Shown here: positions 35,392 through 48,305 of the stretch, in pieces
Layout: the number at the start of each line of letters is the position of its first letter
Numbering within the stretch: the first letter of the stretch is position 1
NCBI GenBank assembly: GCA_002197995.1
Contig: NGZR01000001.1
Coordinates: 10,664,001-10,728,000 of the forward strand
Source: Gaeumannomyces sp. JS-464
Lineage: Eukaryota; Ascomycota; Sordariomycetes; Magnaporthales; Magnaporthaceae
DNA: 64,000 nt
Direction: 5' to 3'
Translations under genes and position numbers: made by a program
The notes under the pieces: generated by a model
Database searches by the model: none
Told to the model about the DNA's origin: nothing
Seen by the model: only the letters and a program-made list of their open reading frames with translations

Positions 35392-35627
35392 TGTTGGTAG
35401 GAGTGGTACTCCTATAAGCACGAAAATCTTTTAAAAAGAAAAAACAAAAATTTATAAATTTGGAACTGGTGTTTGTAGTAATGCATGTTTGTGTAGGAAT
35501 TTAATTACAAAAAAGGGATTATAAAATCCCTTTTTATAAGCTCGTGAAAGCGCACGGCCCGTAAGCTTGCGGCTTTACGAAGCGTAGGCCTTTTTTAAAT
35601 GCACGCGTTAAATTACGTGGATTAACA
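35392..35627. repeat. Copia LTR, left copy
   Basis: 236 bp. Contains an 11-bp perfect inverted repeat with a 4-bp loop at 35510-35535 (AAAAAGGGATT, then AATCCCTTTTT). The partner is 42750-42986. Confidence 0.9.
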
Positions 35628-36999
35628 CTGGCAATTTTTTTTTTAAACGCGTGTATCGGTAAATGCTCGTTTTCCAAATTCCGGGATTTTATAATACTAA
35701 TAACAAAAGAATCCGAATTTGGTAACCTGTTTTAAAAATAAAAGAAAAAAAGGTAAAAGAACTGTGCTAAATATCGGTAAAAATTGTAAATAAGGATTGT
35801 AAATAGGAATAATAGAAAGTAAAGCAATATTTGGTTAAACGTTTATAGGATTAGGTAATGCCGGATTAAATGCGCATAATAGCAGTAAATAAATTTAATA
35901 GAGATTTATTAGGCCGTGTGCGTGCTAATCGGTATAATAAAAAAAAGCAAATTGGAAAAATAACTTAAAAGGCTTGGGATATTTCAAAAGCCGTAGGCTT
36001 TAATCGTTGTGATTTGGAATTTGATTTTTACAACCACAAATATCGATATCCCCGCTGCCTGCCTGCTTGTTTGCCGATTTTTGCTTTACTGTTTTGCCAT
36101 TCGACTAATTACCGCGATGGTATCCATTCGTTTTAAAAAAGCTAGTAAGGGCAAATCCGTTAAAAAAGGTTAAATTGGCGTTAAAACGGTCCTAAATAGT
36201 AGCGTTAAAAAAACTCGTGCTAAAAAGGGAAAAGGTAAATCCTTTGCTCGCCCGCGCTTTGCAAAAGGCAAATAAAAATCGTTTTTATGCTTAAATTGCT
36301 TTAATTTTCTTTTGGCTAGTAAGTTTAATAAAATTAAATGCTTTAATACCAAGCCGGTCGGCAATCGTTGCTGGTTTTATGCTTTTGGTTATTCGTGCTA
36401 ACCGGTGTAAGTAATTTTTTAGGCTTTAATTTGCTAATTTTTTGCGTTAACGACCGGTAGTTTTAAAATCGCAATAGCTTTAACCAAAAAGTTTATAATT
36501 AAATATTTCCGCGAAACTATTATTAATAAGGTATAATGGCTAATTTTTTATTTAGCTGCTCCAGTGCTTTATTAACCGTGCTTTGGCTGTTTTTAAAATT
36601 TCGCGAAATGGCGCACTATTACCAAATGCATAATCCTTTTTAAAAAGGAGGAATAGGCCGGTAAGGTTAACGCTAATTTTATTAAAATAAGTGCTGCTAA
36701 GCGAAAAGCGGTAAGCCGCGCTGCCGTTTAGCGTATGTTTAATGCGGCGTTTTTAAAAGCAAGGGATAGTTTGTTTAAAGCTTTTAACGATAACGAGGAT
36801 AAGGATAAAAAGATAGCCGAAAAGAGAAAAAAGGATAAGGATGCTAGTAATGTCGATAAATAAGCTGGTAATATGTCCGGCAATGGTAAAAGTTTTTTTT
36901 AAAGCTTAAGATAGTCGTTCGTAGGATCGTTTTCCGGTTTTTTAGCGTTTTAGTAATTTCGTTTTTTTTAATTACATTATTAGCTATTTTTAAGTTATA

Positions 37000-39900
37000 A
37001 CAAATCGATTTTAACCGCTTTCCCTCGCTTTTTTTTATTGTTTTTCACGTTTTACTTAACTTTCGATTCGTACCGTTATCGTATTGCTTGTAACTAAATT
37101 TTCCAAAGCTTTATTTAGCTGATTTTTGGTTATCGCGTTTGCCGGATTATTTGATTTTGCGATCCAACGGATTTCGTTAATTTCGCGGCTTTCGTAAGAT
37201 TTTTTAAATGCTATAACATCGATTATAAGCCTTTTTCCCGCTATTATGCCCAATTGTACGAGGCATTAATACAGCGAAAAGCTATCGGTGCAAATTATTA
37301 GCTTCGAAGCTTTTAATTTAGCTTTTTAAAAATCGTTGCGAGCGTTAAATTAAAAACGTAAGCTGTATTAAACCCGCTAACCATTTCGTAAATCTCACTT
37401 GCGAAAACGCTCCTCGTAACCCTTTTGCATTTAACTAACGTCCAATGCAAAATGTTTCCGATTAGTTAAAAGCTGGTTTTTTAATCGTCGAATTTTTTAT
37501 TACTTAGTACAATTACGAATTCGATTTGTAAACTTAGGTTTAAATTATTTGCGAATAATCCGTTTACGAAAGCGTAAAAGTTGGTTTTTTGCAAATTTAA
37601 TAAAACGTATTTTAACCCTTTTTATACGTTATCGATTTGCCATTTAATCCTTTTGTTTAGTTAACCACGTCCTTTTATCCCGGGTTTTTGGCTTGCGCCG
37701 TTACGGAATAATTAAATGCGGCTTCCGGTTACATATGAAATTAATATATGCGTTTTAAGCTTTTTAAACGACATATTTATAGCTTAAGCTTTTTAAATTA
37801 GTTTTTATTACCTCGAGCCTTTTATTTTATTTCTTTTATCGAACTTCGAGCTTATAATTTCCCATTAAGATTTTGCACCCGTTAAAATCGGCTTCGTTTT
37901 CCGGCTTAAAAATCGATTTCGGTTTTGCACGAAAGCCTGCTTTTTGGATCGCTAATTCTTTTTTTATTAAAAAGTTCGGATTTTTAAAATTTAAAGTGTC
38001 GTTTATTTGCATGCTTACGATTTTAAAGCTTTGTCCGTTTTTTAAAATAAGCAAGCAAAAATCGTAGTTCGACGTTTGGCAATTTAAGCGCTTTTTGTAA
38101 TGCTTTTAATAGGTAACAAACTAGTGCAAACCTAATTCCGCGATCCCGTAAAAGGGCTTAATTATTTTAAACAACGTGCCCGGTTTAAACCATGCTAATA
38201 ACTTTTTAAGTAAACGCAAAAAAACGTTTTTTTGCAATTTTAATTCCGATTGGGTGTACGTTTAACTAATATTTCGGATTATTAAATTAAACTTTATAAG
38301 CGTAAGCGATAATGCGATCGCTAGGATTAATCGTTAATTGCATTTTATAATTATGGGAAATTGCGTAAGGATGTTATGTTTTTTTTCGTCGTTGTATTTT
38401 ATGGCTACGAATTTTAATTTTTTAAAAGGTTTTAAAGTTTGCCTTTTTACCTCGTTTATAATTTGTAATCCAAAAATCGTAGCTTTGTTAAGGGTTTTTC
38501 CGGTAATCGGCTTAATTATTTTAGCGCCGATAAATGCGTTTAGTTTTTATTAGGTTAACTGTTTAAATGGTAAACCGGGAGCTGTAATTTTGCCTTTTTG
38601 TTTAAGTCGAATCGCTAATTAATAAAATTAGTGCTTTTTAGCGCTTAAAAACGTCGTGTGCATTTGCTAAAAGCTTAGTTTTACTGCAATTGCTGGTTAT
38701 GCGTTTTTATAAAAGCGACTTCGTTTATTAAGGACTTTAAGTAATACTGTAATTTTAAACAAAATGGTTGTTTAATTTTGGGGGTTTTTATTTTGCTATT
38801 TTGCGGCCTTTTTTTTCGGGAGTTTTTTTTAGCGTTTTAGCTGTTCGGGCTTAAAGTATTCGAAAAGTGCTGGCTGTTTTTCGGATTTTTGCACGATAGG
38901 TTTTTTTGCTTTATAATAGGGTTTAACCACCGTGCTTTTAAAAGTCGCGTTATCGTTAATCGTTTTTACCGTAATTAATGTGTTTATTATGGATAGAACT
39001 TTATACGGGCCTTGCTATTCGTCTTTTTCCCGGAATACTAAAACCTCGCTTTTTAAAGCTAAAAAGCTCGGAAATACCCGTTTTATGTTCGGTTTATTAC
39101 GTATAGCCAATGCTTTTTGCATACGTCGTTTATCGTATAAAATTCGAATTTTGCTATAACTTTCCTAATTGCAGCGGCTTTTTATACCTAGGTTTATAAA
39201 GGTAGCGATTCGTTATTAATTTAAAACATTGCTTTAAAAACGAGCAATATAAAAATAAGTCCGTCGAGGCGGCCGTATCGTTTACGGCTTTCACTGCTTT
39301 TTAAAGCACCGATTTAAAGTGCATAGTTAAGCACTTTTATCGGATAATATTAAAAAGCCCGGCGTAAAAAAGCGTAATATTTTTAATTTTGCCGATTAAC
39401 TAGTGCGCTTCGATTGGGACCTGCTTATAAATAATCCCAAAAGTTTTGCTTTTGCTTAAAATTCGCTCGCGGCGAAATTGGTACCGGTATTGTAAGAAAT
39501 TACGTTAAAAGGCCCTAAATAAACGTCGATTTAGCACCGTTTAAAGGCTTCCCACGTTTTTTTTGCCGATATGTTTTTAAAAAGCGCTGCAGCATTAAAA
39601 GCTGTGTTTGCATCGATTACGTGAAAGATTGGTTTGTAATTAATGTAAAACACGTTTGTAATTATTTCGTGGTTAAAATCGATATCGTTTTGGAGTTTAA
39701 ATTAAAAGCGTTATAATGCAAAACCTTTTTTTAACAAAAATGGCATATTCGGTTAATTATTGCGAAAGCGTCGCGATTAGCCTCGTGCTTTGCACGTTTT
39801 AAAACGTTTTAAAGTTTATCGATAAATGGGTGTTTAAAGCGCTTATGCACGCGCTTTAGCTTAGCTTTCGTAAAGAAAACTGCTTTCGCGATTTTTATTT

Positions 39901-40300
39901 CCGTTATAAAGCTAACTGCCGTTATAACGTAGGTAATATCGTTAAAAAAAAACCAAAAGTGGCCGTGCCTTTTTATAATCGGGACGCGCGTACCGTCGTT
40001 TTTTTATAAGCTCGTTGCGCGTATTATTTAGGTAAACGTGCAATGCATCCATATTTGCAAAGCATAGCAGGAAAAGGTTGGAGTTGGAATTATAAAAACG
40101 TGATTTAACCGACGATTAGGGTCGGAATAGTAATTTTTCCGGTGCTGAAATAGCTTTTCCTAATCCGAAAATCACGCGTTTTTTATGCCTGTTTATATTA
40201 ACGACGAGATTTGGCTTATGGCGTTACAATGCGTGAATTTAATCCTTTCCGGCCGTAAAGGTTATTATTACACTTGTATCCGGAAAAATCCCTTGCTATT
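37000..40300 (-). pseudogene. Copia Pol relic: integrase, RT, RNase H
   Basis: Integrase: the HHCC zinc region reads KRVHKRFKHPFIDKL, NVLKRAKHEANRDA and ICHFC (about 39.85-39.72 kb). A later block AAAIRKVIAKF matches the end of fungal Copia integrases. RT: TYTQSELKLQKNVFL, KIIKPFYGIAELGLHWF, and the active site as QINDTLNF near 37985-38015, where family members have Val/Ile-Asp-Asp; the first Asp is Asn here. RNase H: RLIIDVIAFKKSYESREI and IRWIAKSNNPANAITK (about 37.23-37.08 kb). Confidence 0.82.
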
Positions 40301-42749
40301 GCTTAATGCTTCGGATTTTATGTTAAACTAATACCTAATCCGCAAAAATATAGGAATAAGGCTTGCCAAATCCCGAGTTTTGGCGCTTATAAATGCGGTA
40401 GGTAAAAGCCTTTTTAATTAGGTATGCGGCTATAGCGAAGGTTATAAAGTAGCTGCTTTTATAATTTTCCTTTTCTTTTGTTTTTTAATCGTTAAAATTA
40501 AAGGATGGCTGTTTTTTTTCGTCGGTATTTTCGGGCTTCACTAATGCGAAAAATTGGGTATACCTTTTGCGTGGTTTGTTTTGTGCCTTTTTTTATGCTT
40601 TCCATTGTTTTTTGGATCGTCGTTATTTTTTAAAAAAGTGGCGTGTCGATTTGCAATCCGGCCTTTTGCAAATTTATCAACCGCGTGTATATAAGCGTAA
40701 ACGGGGATTTAATCGAAAGGATTTAAGTTTGTATGCTCGGTTTCGATTTTTATTGTCCTTTTTGCGATTTTTGTAATTTTTAAACTTCCGTTTTACAAAA
40801 TGGATGCCGGGGTACGTGCGTTTTCCTCCATTTGCAAAATGCTTTTTAATTGGGAAAATAGGCTTTTAAAAGTCCGGCTGGGATTTATAAAAACGGTTTT
40901 AAATTTCGGCACGCTTTAAATTGCCCGTAAAATGCTTGCAATAAGCTGGTTTTCGTTTTAGTAAAACGGGCCGAAAGCGCGTTAGCAAGCTTATAGTTTA
41001 TCCAAAAGGGCTTGCAAAACCTTTATGTTAAATTTGCCTGTATTAGCGATTTTTAAACGAACTGTTTGGAAAGTAATTAAGCTTTAATCCGTATAGTACA
41101 GTAATCGGTTAACTTTAATGTTAAAGTGCTTTTTAAAAATTATGTAAATCTTTCGAAAAGTAAGGCTAATACCGATATATCGGGTGTACTACTGTTTAGC
41201 TTTGCTTTAAAATGCTAAAAAAAAGATCGCATAGAGCTGTAAAAGTGGTATTTCGAAAGTTTCGCATGTAATTGCGAAAAACAAAATCTTATCGTTTAAA
41301 ATATCGTATGGATTACCGGAATAACTGTACTTTTTGTCCTACGCGTTTTGGAATGCTTTTATTAAGCTTTTATTAACGGTGGCGTTAAACACCTTTTTAA
41401 AAAGGAATTGCTTATACAGGGATTTCGCACGTATCGGGGTTCCATATCGAAAGCGTAAAGTTGTTATAGTTTGTGCTTTTTTAATCGGTGGAATGGATTT
41501 TCCGTAATCCTTTTATTGCATATATTGGTCGAAATGGGATTTTGGTATAGCGGTGGTTTTAAAAATCGGCAAAGCTAGAAATTAATTAACCGGAAGCGCT
41601 TATAAATTTGCAAATTAGCTGGTTAAAAGTGCAAATTAGCAAGCCGGAAGTGTTTAAGGAACTGCCGATTAGCTGAATGGTAAAAACCGTCGATTTGGTA
41701 AAAGAATAGCTAGGAGATCGATGCGCTTTTTGGTATAAGTGTTTTTATAAAAAGGGGAAATAAGCATCGTATTCGTAAAAAAGGTTAAGGAGTATTTTCG
41801 AAAGCGTAACGGATTTTTAGGCCGCCGGCTTAATGATTTTTGGATTTTATTTCGGCCAATTTCCCGTTTAATTGTGGTTTTATTTAAAAGAGAAACGCGG
41901 CGTGTTTTTTTAAAAGCATCCGAAGCGTCGTTTAAATAATTGTTTGGTTTAAAACTCGTGCGATTTTGGGAAAAAAAGGGCTATAATCCGGTTAATAGGG
42001 TTGTTTTAAAAATTAACTCCCATTGCATAACTTGCATAAGTTTTTTCGTTAAGCTTCCTTTTAGGCGGACCAAAAATTAAAATCCCGTGATTTTTTAAAT
42101 GCTTGCGGAAAATTTAAGCAATCCGCTAATCGAGGTTTTTAAAGTGCGTTGCTTTCCACCTTTCGTAGTTTTCGAATACGTCGTTTAAAAGGTTATTACC
42201 ATACGTGTTTCCGTATAAAAGCAGTGTTTTAAGCATCCATGCGTTCCGGCGAGCAATGGAAATTTCGTTAGGTAATTTTCTAAAATTGTAAAAAGGGCTT
42301 GTTAAAAAAGGGATGTTAATGTTTTTGCTAAAAATTTAGGGAGGTCGTATAATAAAAGCGTGCTTTTTATAATTATACGTTACTTATCGCTAAGCTTTTT
42401 CGCTTATTATTCCGAAGTGTTGGACATGTTATCGGTAAAGGTTAACGAGTAATATCGTTTAAATAATCGATTTAAAAGTCCAATCGCTTGCTTTAAAAAG
42501 GTGTTTAAAAAATTACGTAACGCTTTTTTTACAGTTATTTAATCTTATAAATAAAAGTTTAATCGCCTGCTTTAAAAAAGTGCTTTTATTATTCGATTAA
42601 CTCGTGTATAACGCGTTACCGAACAGTGGAATATAATTTCTTTGCTTTTAGGCTTTTTCGTTTAACCTAATCGCTTTAAAAGAAAGTATCGAACGGTTAA
42701 ACCTTTTACTTTGCTTATTTGTGTTGCCTTTTTAAGTAACATTAATTAG

Positions 42750-42986
42750 TGTTAGTAAAAGTGGTACTTTTGTAAGCACGGAAATTTTTTAAAAGGAAAA
42801 AACAAAGATTTATAAATTTGGAACTAGTGTTTGTAGTAATGCATGTTTATGTAGGAATTTAATTACAAAAAAGGGATTATAAAATCCCTTTTTATAAACT
42901 CGTAAAAGCGCACGGCCCGTAGGCTTGCGGCTTTACGAAACGTGGGCCTTTTTTTAAATGCACGCGTTAAATTACGTGGATTAATA
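42750..42986. repeat. Copia LTR, right copy
   Basis: 237 bp, the partner of 35392-35627. The same 11-bp inverted repeat lies at 42868-42893 and is unchanged, although the rest of the LTR differs by several C/T and G/A substitutions. Confidence 0.9.
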
Positions 42987-44892
42987 AAAGCTGTATTAAT
43001 TTAGCTTTCGGTAATAAAAATGCTAAAAAAACAACTAAAAAAAACTTACGAAAAAAACATATTAAACTTTTCGATTTTTTTAATAAAATACGAAATTTTA
43101 TAAAGAAAAAAAAGATAAAACGAAACGATATGCATCGATTACTGTTTATTAAATAAAGCTACGATTAAAAATCGGTATTTTTTGCTTTTTATCGACGAAT
43201 TACGAAATAAGCTCGGCAAAAGCTAATATTTTACGGTTTTAAACTTATAAAAAATAATTTAATACGGATTAAGGAAAGCTAAAAGTGGTTTATAGCTTTT
43301 AAAATAAAGTTTAAATGCTACGAAATTTTAGTAATAACTTTTAAGCTTACTAACGCGCTAATTACGTTTTTAAAAAATAATTAACCATATATTATACAAG
43401 TATTTTAACATTTTTATCCTCGCGTACTTGGATAATATCCTAATCTTTTTAAAAACGATGGAAAAGCATAGTTAATATATGTATAAAATGTTTTAAAACT
43501 GCTTAATACAAAGCTTTTCGTTAAACCAAAAAAAATGCGAATAGCATTCGCAAAAAGCCGCTTTTTAAAGTTCGTAATTACATTTAAACAAGTTTGTATA
43601 AATTTTAAAAAAGCCGAAAAAGTTAAAAAGTGGTTTATATTTTAAAACGTTACGAAAATATAAAAATTCCTAAGGTTTTTAAACTTTTACAAACGGTTTA
43701 TCCGTGGTTATAGCAAAATCGCTATACTATTTACGAATTTTACCAAAAATAACCACTAGTTTTATTAAAAAATAAAAATAAAAGGCTTTCGAATAATTAC
43801 GGAACGCTGTAATAAAAAAACTAATATTAGTATTTTTAAACTTAAAAAAACCTTTTAAAGTTAAAACTAACGCGTTAAATTACGCGATCGGCGGCTAATT
43901 TAAACAGCGAAACGATTAAAAACGGTTATACCTTTGCGCGTTTTTTTTCGCAAAAGCTAAATAGGTTTAAATTAAACTATTAAATCCACGATAAAAAACT
44001 TTTAGCAATCGTTCGAGCATTTAAAAAATGGCAACCATATATTTGTAAAGCGAAACACCAAGTTATAATATACACGAATTATAAAAACCTAACACATTTT
44101 ACTAAGCAAAAACCTAAATAAACGATAAGTTCGTTAAAACGAGTTTTTGCAAAACTACGATATCCGAATTAAATATTAAAAAGGGTCGAAAAAACGGCCG
44201 GGCGAACGTTTTAAACCGACGACCGAACTATTAAGTTGCAATATTTAAAAAAATACAAGTAATTTTAACGGAAAACCAAACGGATTTTTAATCCCGGCAT
44301 AAAAAATGCTCGTTAAAACGGTCCGGTAAAGAAAAGTTTAAACCCTAAAAAAAATCCAACAGGTTTACAACCAATTAGCATATAGCTATTAAAGCGTAAT
44401 TAAAACGTAAAAACGGTTATAATAATATTACGGGTTTGTAAAAACTCGAGCCGAAATACAAAACGTAATAAAAAATTGTAAAAACTGCGTTAAAACAAAG
44501 CCAATAGGTATAAGCTTTATAAGCTTTTGCAACCACTGCTAACGTTAAACAAAGCATAGCAAAAAGTTATTATAAACTTCGTTATTAAACTATTCCAATT
44601 TAAAAAACCGATAACCGAAGTAAAATACGATAATATATTAGTAATAATAAACAGGCTTATTAAATACACTTTATTTTACCATATAAAAAAAGTAGCGACG
44701 TTATAAAACTAGCGTACGTTTTTATTAAACACGTAATAGCAAAATACGGCACGCCGAACCGTTTAATTACGGATAAAAACAAGCTATTTATAAGCAAGTT
44801 TTAAAAAAGCTTACGAATAAGTTAAAAGCGAAGCACTTTTTATTTATAACTTACCACTTTTAAACAAATAAACAAACGAAACGGACGAATTA
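42987..44892 (+). pseudogene. Gypsy-1 Pol relic, RT, RNase H and first half of integrase
   Basis: RT continues from the Copia insertion: ICIDYWLLNKATIKNRYFL-like (read across stops, about 43130-43180), then AYLDNILIF at 43422-43448, where the active site Tyr-Leu-Asp-Asp has become Tyr-Leu-Asp-Asn. The RNase H region follows. The integrase starts with its zinc region (YKLYKLLQPLLTLN, about 44510-44550), and the core block YDNILVIINRLIKYTLFYH lies at about 44620-44680. The Fot1/pogo element interrupts it at 44893. Confidence 0.75.
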
Positions 44893-44936
44893 ACGTGGTT
44901 TACAAGTAAGTAAAACATATAAGCGAGTGGAACACC
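44893..44936. repeat. Left terminal inverted repeat of Fot1/pogo element
   Basis: About 44 bp. Its reverse complement is found at 46711-46754 with a few C/T or G/A mismatches. Confidence 0.88.
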
Positions 44937-45129
44937 CATATTTAACTTCCGGTTAATTAATGCGCATGCTAACCCAATAACGCTAAAAAATCCATTTAAA
45001 CTATTCGGAACTATATATATCGGACGTTTTTACTTTTTTTTAACAAATGCGCGCATTGTGTTCGGTTTTGACGCAAGTGCCACATCGCTGATAAATCGTC
45101 GTCGCTTTCCTTTTTTAACCTTTATAATC

Positions 45130-46500
45130 GCGCATTTTTTACTATAGCTGCCCATTTAGCTCCTCCTGGTTTAAAACATTTCGTATCTTTTTAACAATAT
45201 GTAACCCTTTTTATCGGACACGTGTTTTTTTAGCCTTTCGGCGTTTGCTTAGTATTTCGTTCGCTTTTCGTAATTTAAAGCACTTTTCTTTTAAAAGGTT
45301 AACCCGATGCATAATTGCTTTGGCCTTTTTGTTAATTGGTTTACAACCGATAGTATAAATAACGGAAAGCTACTCCGGTAATTGGAAATTGGAGTTTTAA
45401 TGTGTTCGGATTGCGAAGTTGCGTCCCTAGTAATTTAGGGCGTTTTAAAAGTCCAAAGTTCGGCGTTGCTTAATGGCTTTTTCGGGGGAGTTAAAGTTCG
45501 TAGCCTTACATTTAGCTTTTCCAAAACCGAATTCGAATTAAAAAAAGCAAAGCTAGCTTTTCGAAAACCTTTTTGGATATTTTTTTCGGTTATAAAGTTA
45601 AAAAATGCCGTTTTAAACGCCGAAAGGAACTCGACTTTAGTTACGTGGTTAACGTGTAACTTTATTAAATTTTCGATTTGTCGATCGTACGCTTTTTTTA
45701 ACGGGTTAAAGCATTTAACGTTAAGCGGTTAAAAAAAGTAAAACGAATGCGAAAGCATGCAAAGCGTAATAATGTTATATTTTTAGCAGTAAAACTCGAA
45801 ATCTATTAAATGGTAGCTTTCGTGGCTATCCAGCATTAACAAATAATGGCTGCTTTTTATACGCGATGCAATGTGCTTATTAAAATGCTAAATCCATTTT
45901 AAGCCGAGCTTGTTCGTAGTCCACCCGTTAGCATTTGTTAAAATAACCCAGTCGCGTGGAAAGTCGGTTTCCGAATACCAATTGGCTAAATAGTACTGCC
46001 TTTTAACGATAATAAAAAAAGGGATCGCTTAACCGCAATAATTAACCTTTTAAATAATTGTAGCTTATTTCCGATTGCTAAGCTGGACTAGTTTTGTTTT
46101 GCTACGGCCTTTTAACGTTATAATAACCATAACGGCGGCGATTATGCTTATAAAAAAGCCGGTTTCGTCGAAATTGTAAATGTTATTATTTAAAATGCTA
46201 TATTTAACTATAGTATTTCGTATAAGGTTAAATTAGGTAAAAACGATTTTAGGATTTTCGCATTTAGCTTTTTGGTAATCGTACTTTCGAATTTAACGCG
46301 TGCCGAGCTTTGCGCGGCGTTTAACGAAGTTCGCGATTTAGTTTTTACCGACGACGCTCGCGTCGCGTTCGGCGAGCAATCGGTTAGCTATATTTTTAAC
46401 ACTAAAATGCCGGGGAAAAAATGCTCGCGAATCCAGCTTAAGTATATATTTAATAAGCGCTTTTTTTTCGAATTCCGTTAATTTCCGAAATTTAGGCATG
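45130..46500 (-). pseudogene. Fot1/pogo transposase relic (DDE superfamily)
   Basis: Read across stops. N-terminal helix-turn-helix region: KYILKLDSRAFSPAF (about 46.45 kb). First catalytic Asp: YNFDETGFFISI (about 46150-46185). YYLANWYSETDFPRDWVI follows near 45.96 kb. Second catalytic block: LMLDSHESY (about 45820-45845). The C-terminal part is best preserved: AYDRQIENLIKLHVNHVTK, then FRKASFAFFNSNSVLEKL and LNVRLRTLTPPKKPL (45.69-45.47 kb). The third Asp region (a QPLDV-like block) is not readable. Inactive. Confidence 0.85.
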
Positions 46501-46710
46501 CTATTGCATCGAGCAAATTAGCCGTATTTTCGACGCGATAAAGTGGCAAAAACGACGGAGTAAATCTTAGCAGCGGCTCGAAAACTTAGTTTTAAGTCGA
46601 ATTGCAAAGCTTAAAAAGCGAGGATTAATTTGCCTTTTTTATTTTGTTTTGCTATATTTGTTAATGGAGGAGTTAGTGGTAAAAAGAAATGCGTCGTGTT
46701 ATTACGGTCG

Positions 46711-46754
46711 CGTGTTTCACTCGTTTATATGTTCCACTTATTTGTAAACCACGT
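46711..46754. repeat. Right terminal inverted repeat of Fot1/pogo element
   Basis: Reverse complement of the left repeat at 44893-44936; ends ACCACGT next to the TA target duplicate. Confidence 0.88.
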
Positions 46755-47560
46755 TAAATTATAAAGCAATATTTACGTTATTATATTAATTATAAACAAA
46801 ACAACTAGGTATAATTATTTCCCATAGTTTAATTCGCTTATAATAGCTTAATTTATAAAAGCATAAAAATTACACCGTTTTATACAAATTACGGGTTTAC
46901 GTTTACAGCGTATAAAAAACTTAAAGCAGCATGCTTTAATAGCGGAAATACAAATAACGGAACTTATTAAACTATATAAACATTTTTAAACAAAGCTAAA
47001 AAAGCTACGACATCGTATAACTACTTAAGCAAACAAAAAAAAAATTAAAAACGATTTTTAAAAAAAGGGATAGCGTTTATCTTTTTCGACGAAATATTAA
47101 AACAAAACGACCGAGTGATAAGTTAAACTATAAAAAACTAAAACCGTTTAAAATACTAAAAAAGGTTTTAAACGTAAATTACAAATTTTAATTACCGCTA
47201 ATTATAAAATCCTACCCGGTTTTTTATATGTCCTTATTCGAACCAGCGCTATTAGGCTTTAAAAATAACGAATTAGTAAAAATTAACTTAAAATAAAAGT
47301 ACGAAATCGAAAAAATCTTAAACCATAAGCCAAAACACAAGCTTAAAAAGTACTTAGATAAATGGAAAAAGTACGGCCACGAAAAAACACGTGGGAAAAA
47401 AAACCAACCTTGTAAACTGTTAAAAAGCTTTAACGGAATACTAGCAAAAGCATTTATAAAAAGGTTAGCAAAAGGAAAAAGGTTTTAAAAAAAAGTTCGA
47501 TATCGTTAAACTTTTTTTTAAACGGTCGTGCCGGGATTCGAACCTAAAACCTCGGCAGGA
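46755..47560 (+). pseudogene. Gypsy-1 Pol relic, end of integrase and chromodomain
   Basis: The integrase tail (NYKAIFTLLY, QLGIIISHSLIRL) follows the TA site. A chromodomain-like block lies at about 47297-47400: KYEIEKILNHKPKHKLKKYL with DKWKKYGHE close behind, matching the Tyr-x-Val-Glu...Tyr-Leu-x-Lys-Trp-Lys-Gly-Tyr pattern used by chromoviruses to target heterochromatin. The frame ends with CRDSNLKP at about 47525-47549, a tail often seen at the end of fungal Gypsy polyproteins. Confidence 0.75.
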
Positions 47561-48305
47561 AAAAATAAAACCACACTTAGTGTATTACAAAACCTAAGGA
47601 AGCTATTAAAAAGGCCACAGCTTACCACGGTTAAAAAAGGAAAGCAGGTTTAAATTAGAATTAACTTCGAATGCTTGCCAATCGAGGGAAACGGCAAAAG
47701 CTACGAGTAGCTCGGGTTGCAAAGCAGCTTAGCGAGCTTCCCGGTCGGCCTTTTCCCGCTCGACACGCTTTAACTTTTTTATAACGTTAATGCTACGACG
47801 AATTGCACGCATTTTTTTTTCGAACCACACTTTTTTTTATTTCCGCAAACGCTCGAGTTTATTATCTAAAGCACGGCGTTCGTTGTTTAAAACGCGACGT
47901 TTTTTTTCCACCGTTTTAACTTTTGCTTTTATTTGCTGGTATTAAAAGCTGATAAAACGAAGCTATTCGGGCGAAAAACCTAAAATGTTACAATTTGTGC
48001 GGTTCCGATTAAAACACTCCACGCATTAAAAAGAGTTTTAAAAAAAGGCTTCGCACTTTTCACGTTTTAAAACCTCGTAACAAAAAAAGCAGGAAAGCAT
48101 TTTAACAGCAAAAAAAAACGATTTAAGCAAACAAGTTTTAACGTTAAAAGGTTTTCTTCGTAAAAAAACGTTTTCGCACCCGACCAAACATTTTGTTAAA
48201 ATAAAAAAAGAATGGGAAATGGTAAAAAAAAAAAGTATTTACCATTAATAAAAAGCGGGGCGATAAAATATAGCCAAAAAACTCGGTTTAAAAAAGAAAA
48301 CCTAG
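47561..48305. other. Gypsy-1 3' untranslated region
   Basis: AT-rich remnant between the chromodomain and the 3' LTR. A purine-rich stretch (TTTAAAAAAGAAAACC, about 48289-48303) directly before the LTR is a likely polypurine tract. No other coding signal recognised. Confidence 0.5.

Larger units (their letters stand above)
35392..42986 (-). mobile_element. Ty1/Copia LTR retrotransposon inserted in Gypsy-1 RT
   Basis: 7.6 kb with 236/237-bp LTRs (TGTT...AACA, the right end mutated to AATA) and a perfect target-site duplication AAAGC (35387-35391, 42987-42991). Coding order on the minus strand is integrase (about 40.1-39.1 kb), RT (about 38.6-37.8 kb), RNase H (about 37.3-37.0 kb). Integrase before RT defines Copia. 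Region 40.3-42.7 kb should hold Gag and protease but is too mutated for me to read. Stops are frequent and the RT active site has lost an Asp. Confidence 0.9.
44893..46754 (-). mobile_element. Fot1/pogo DNA transposon inserted in Gypsy-1 integrase
   Basis: 1,862 bp flanked by TA on both sides (44891-44892, 46755-46756). It has terminal inverted repeats of about 44 bp beginning ACGTGGTTTACAA (44893-44936 and 46711-46754). Length, TA target and one transposase gene fit the Tc1/mariner superfamily, Fot1/pogo branch. Removing it joins the two halves of the Gypsy-1 integrase (ETDEL to NYKAIF). Confidence 0.9.

Noticed and set aside
35392..42986. Copia element as part of Gypsy-1
   Set aside because: It has its own LTRs, an AAAGC duplication, the opposite orientation and integrase-before-RT order.
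45466..46481. Plus-strand frames at 45466-45732 and 46272-46481
   Set aside because: They are mirror readings of the minus-strand Fot1/pogo transposase.
47528..47544. tRNA T-arm-like sequence (GTGCCGGGATTCGAACC)
   Set aside because: Only the T-arm pattern is present; no anticodon or acceptor arm pairs around it. It lies at the end of the Gypsy-1 polyprotein, where such a tail is common.
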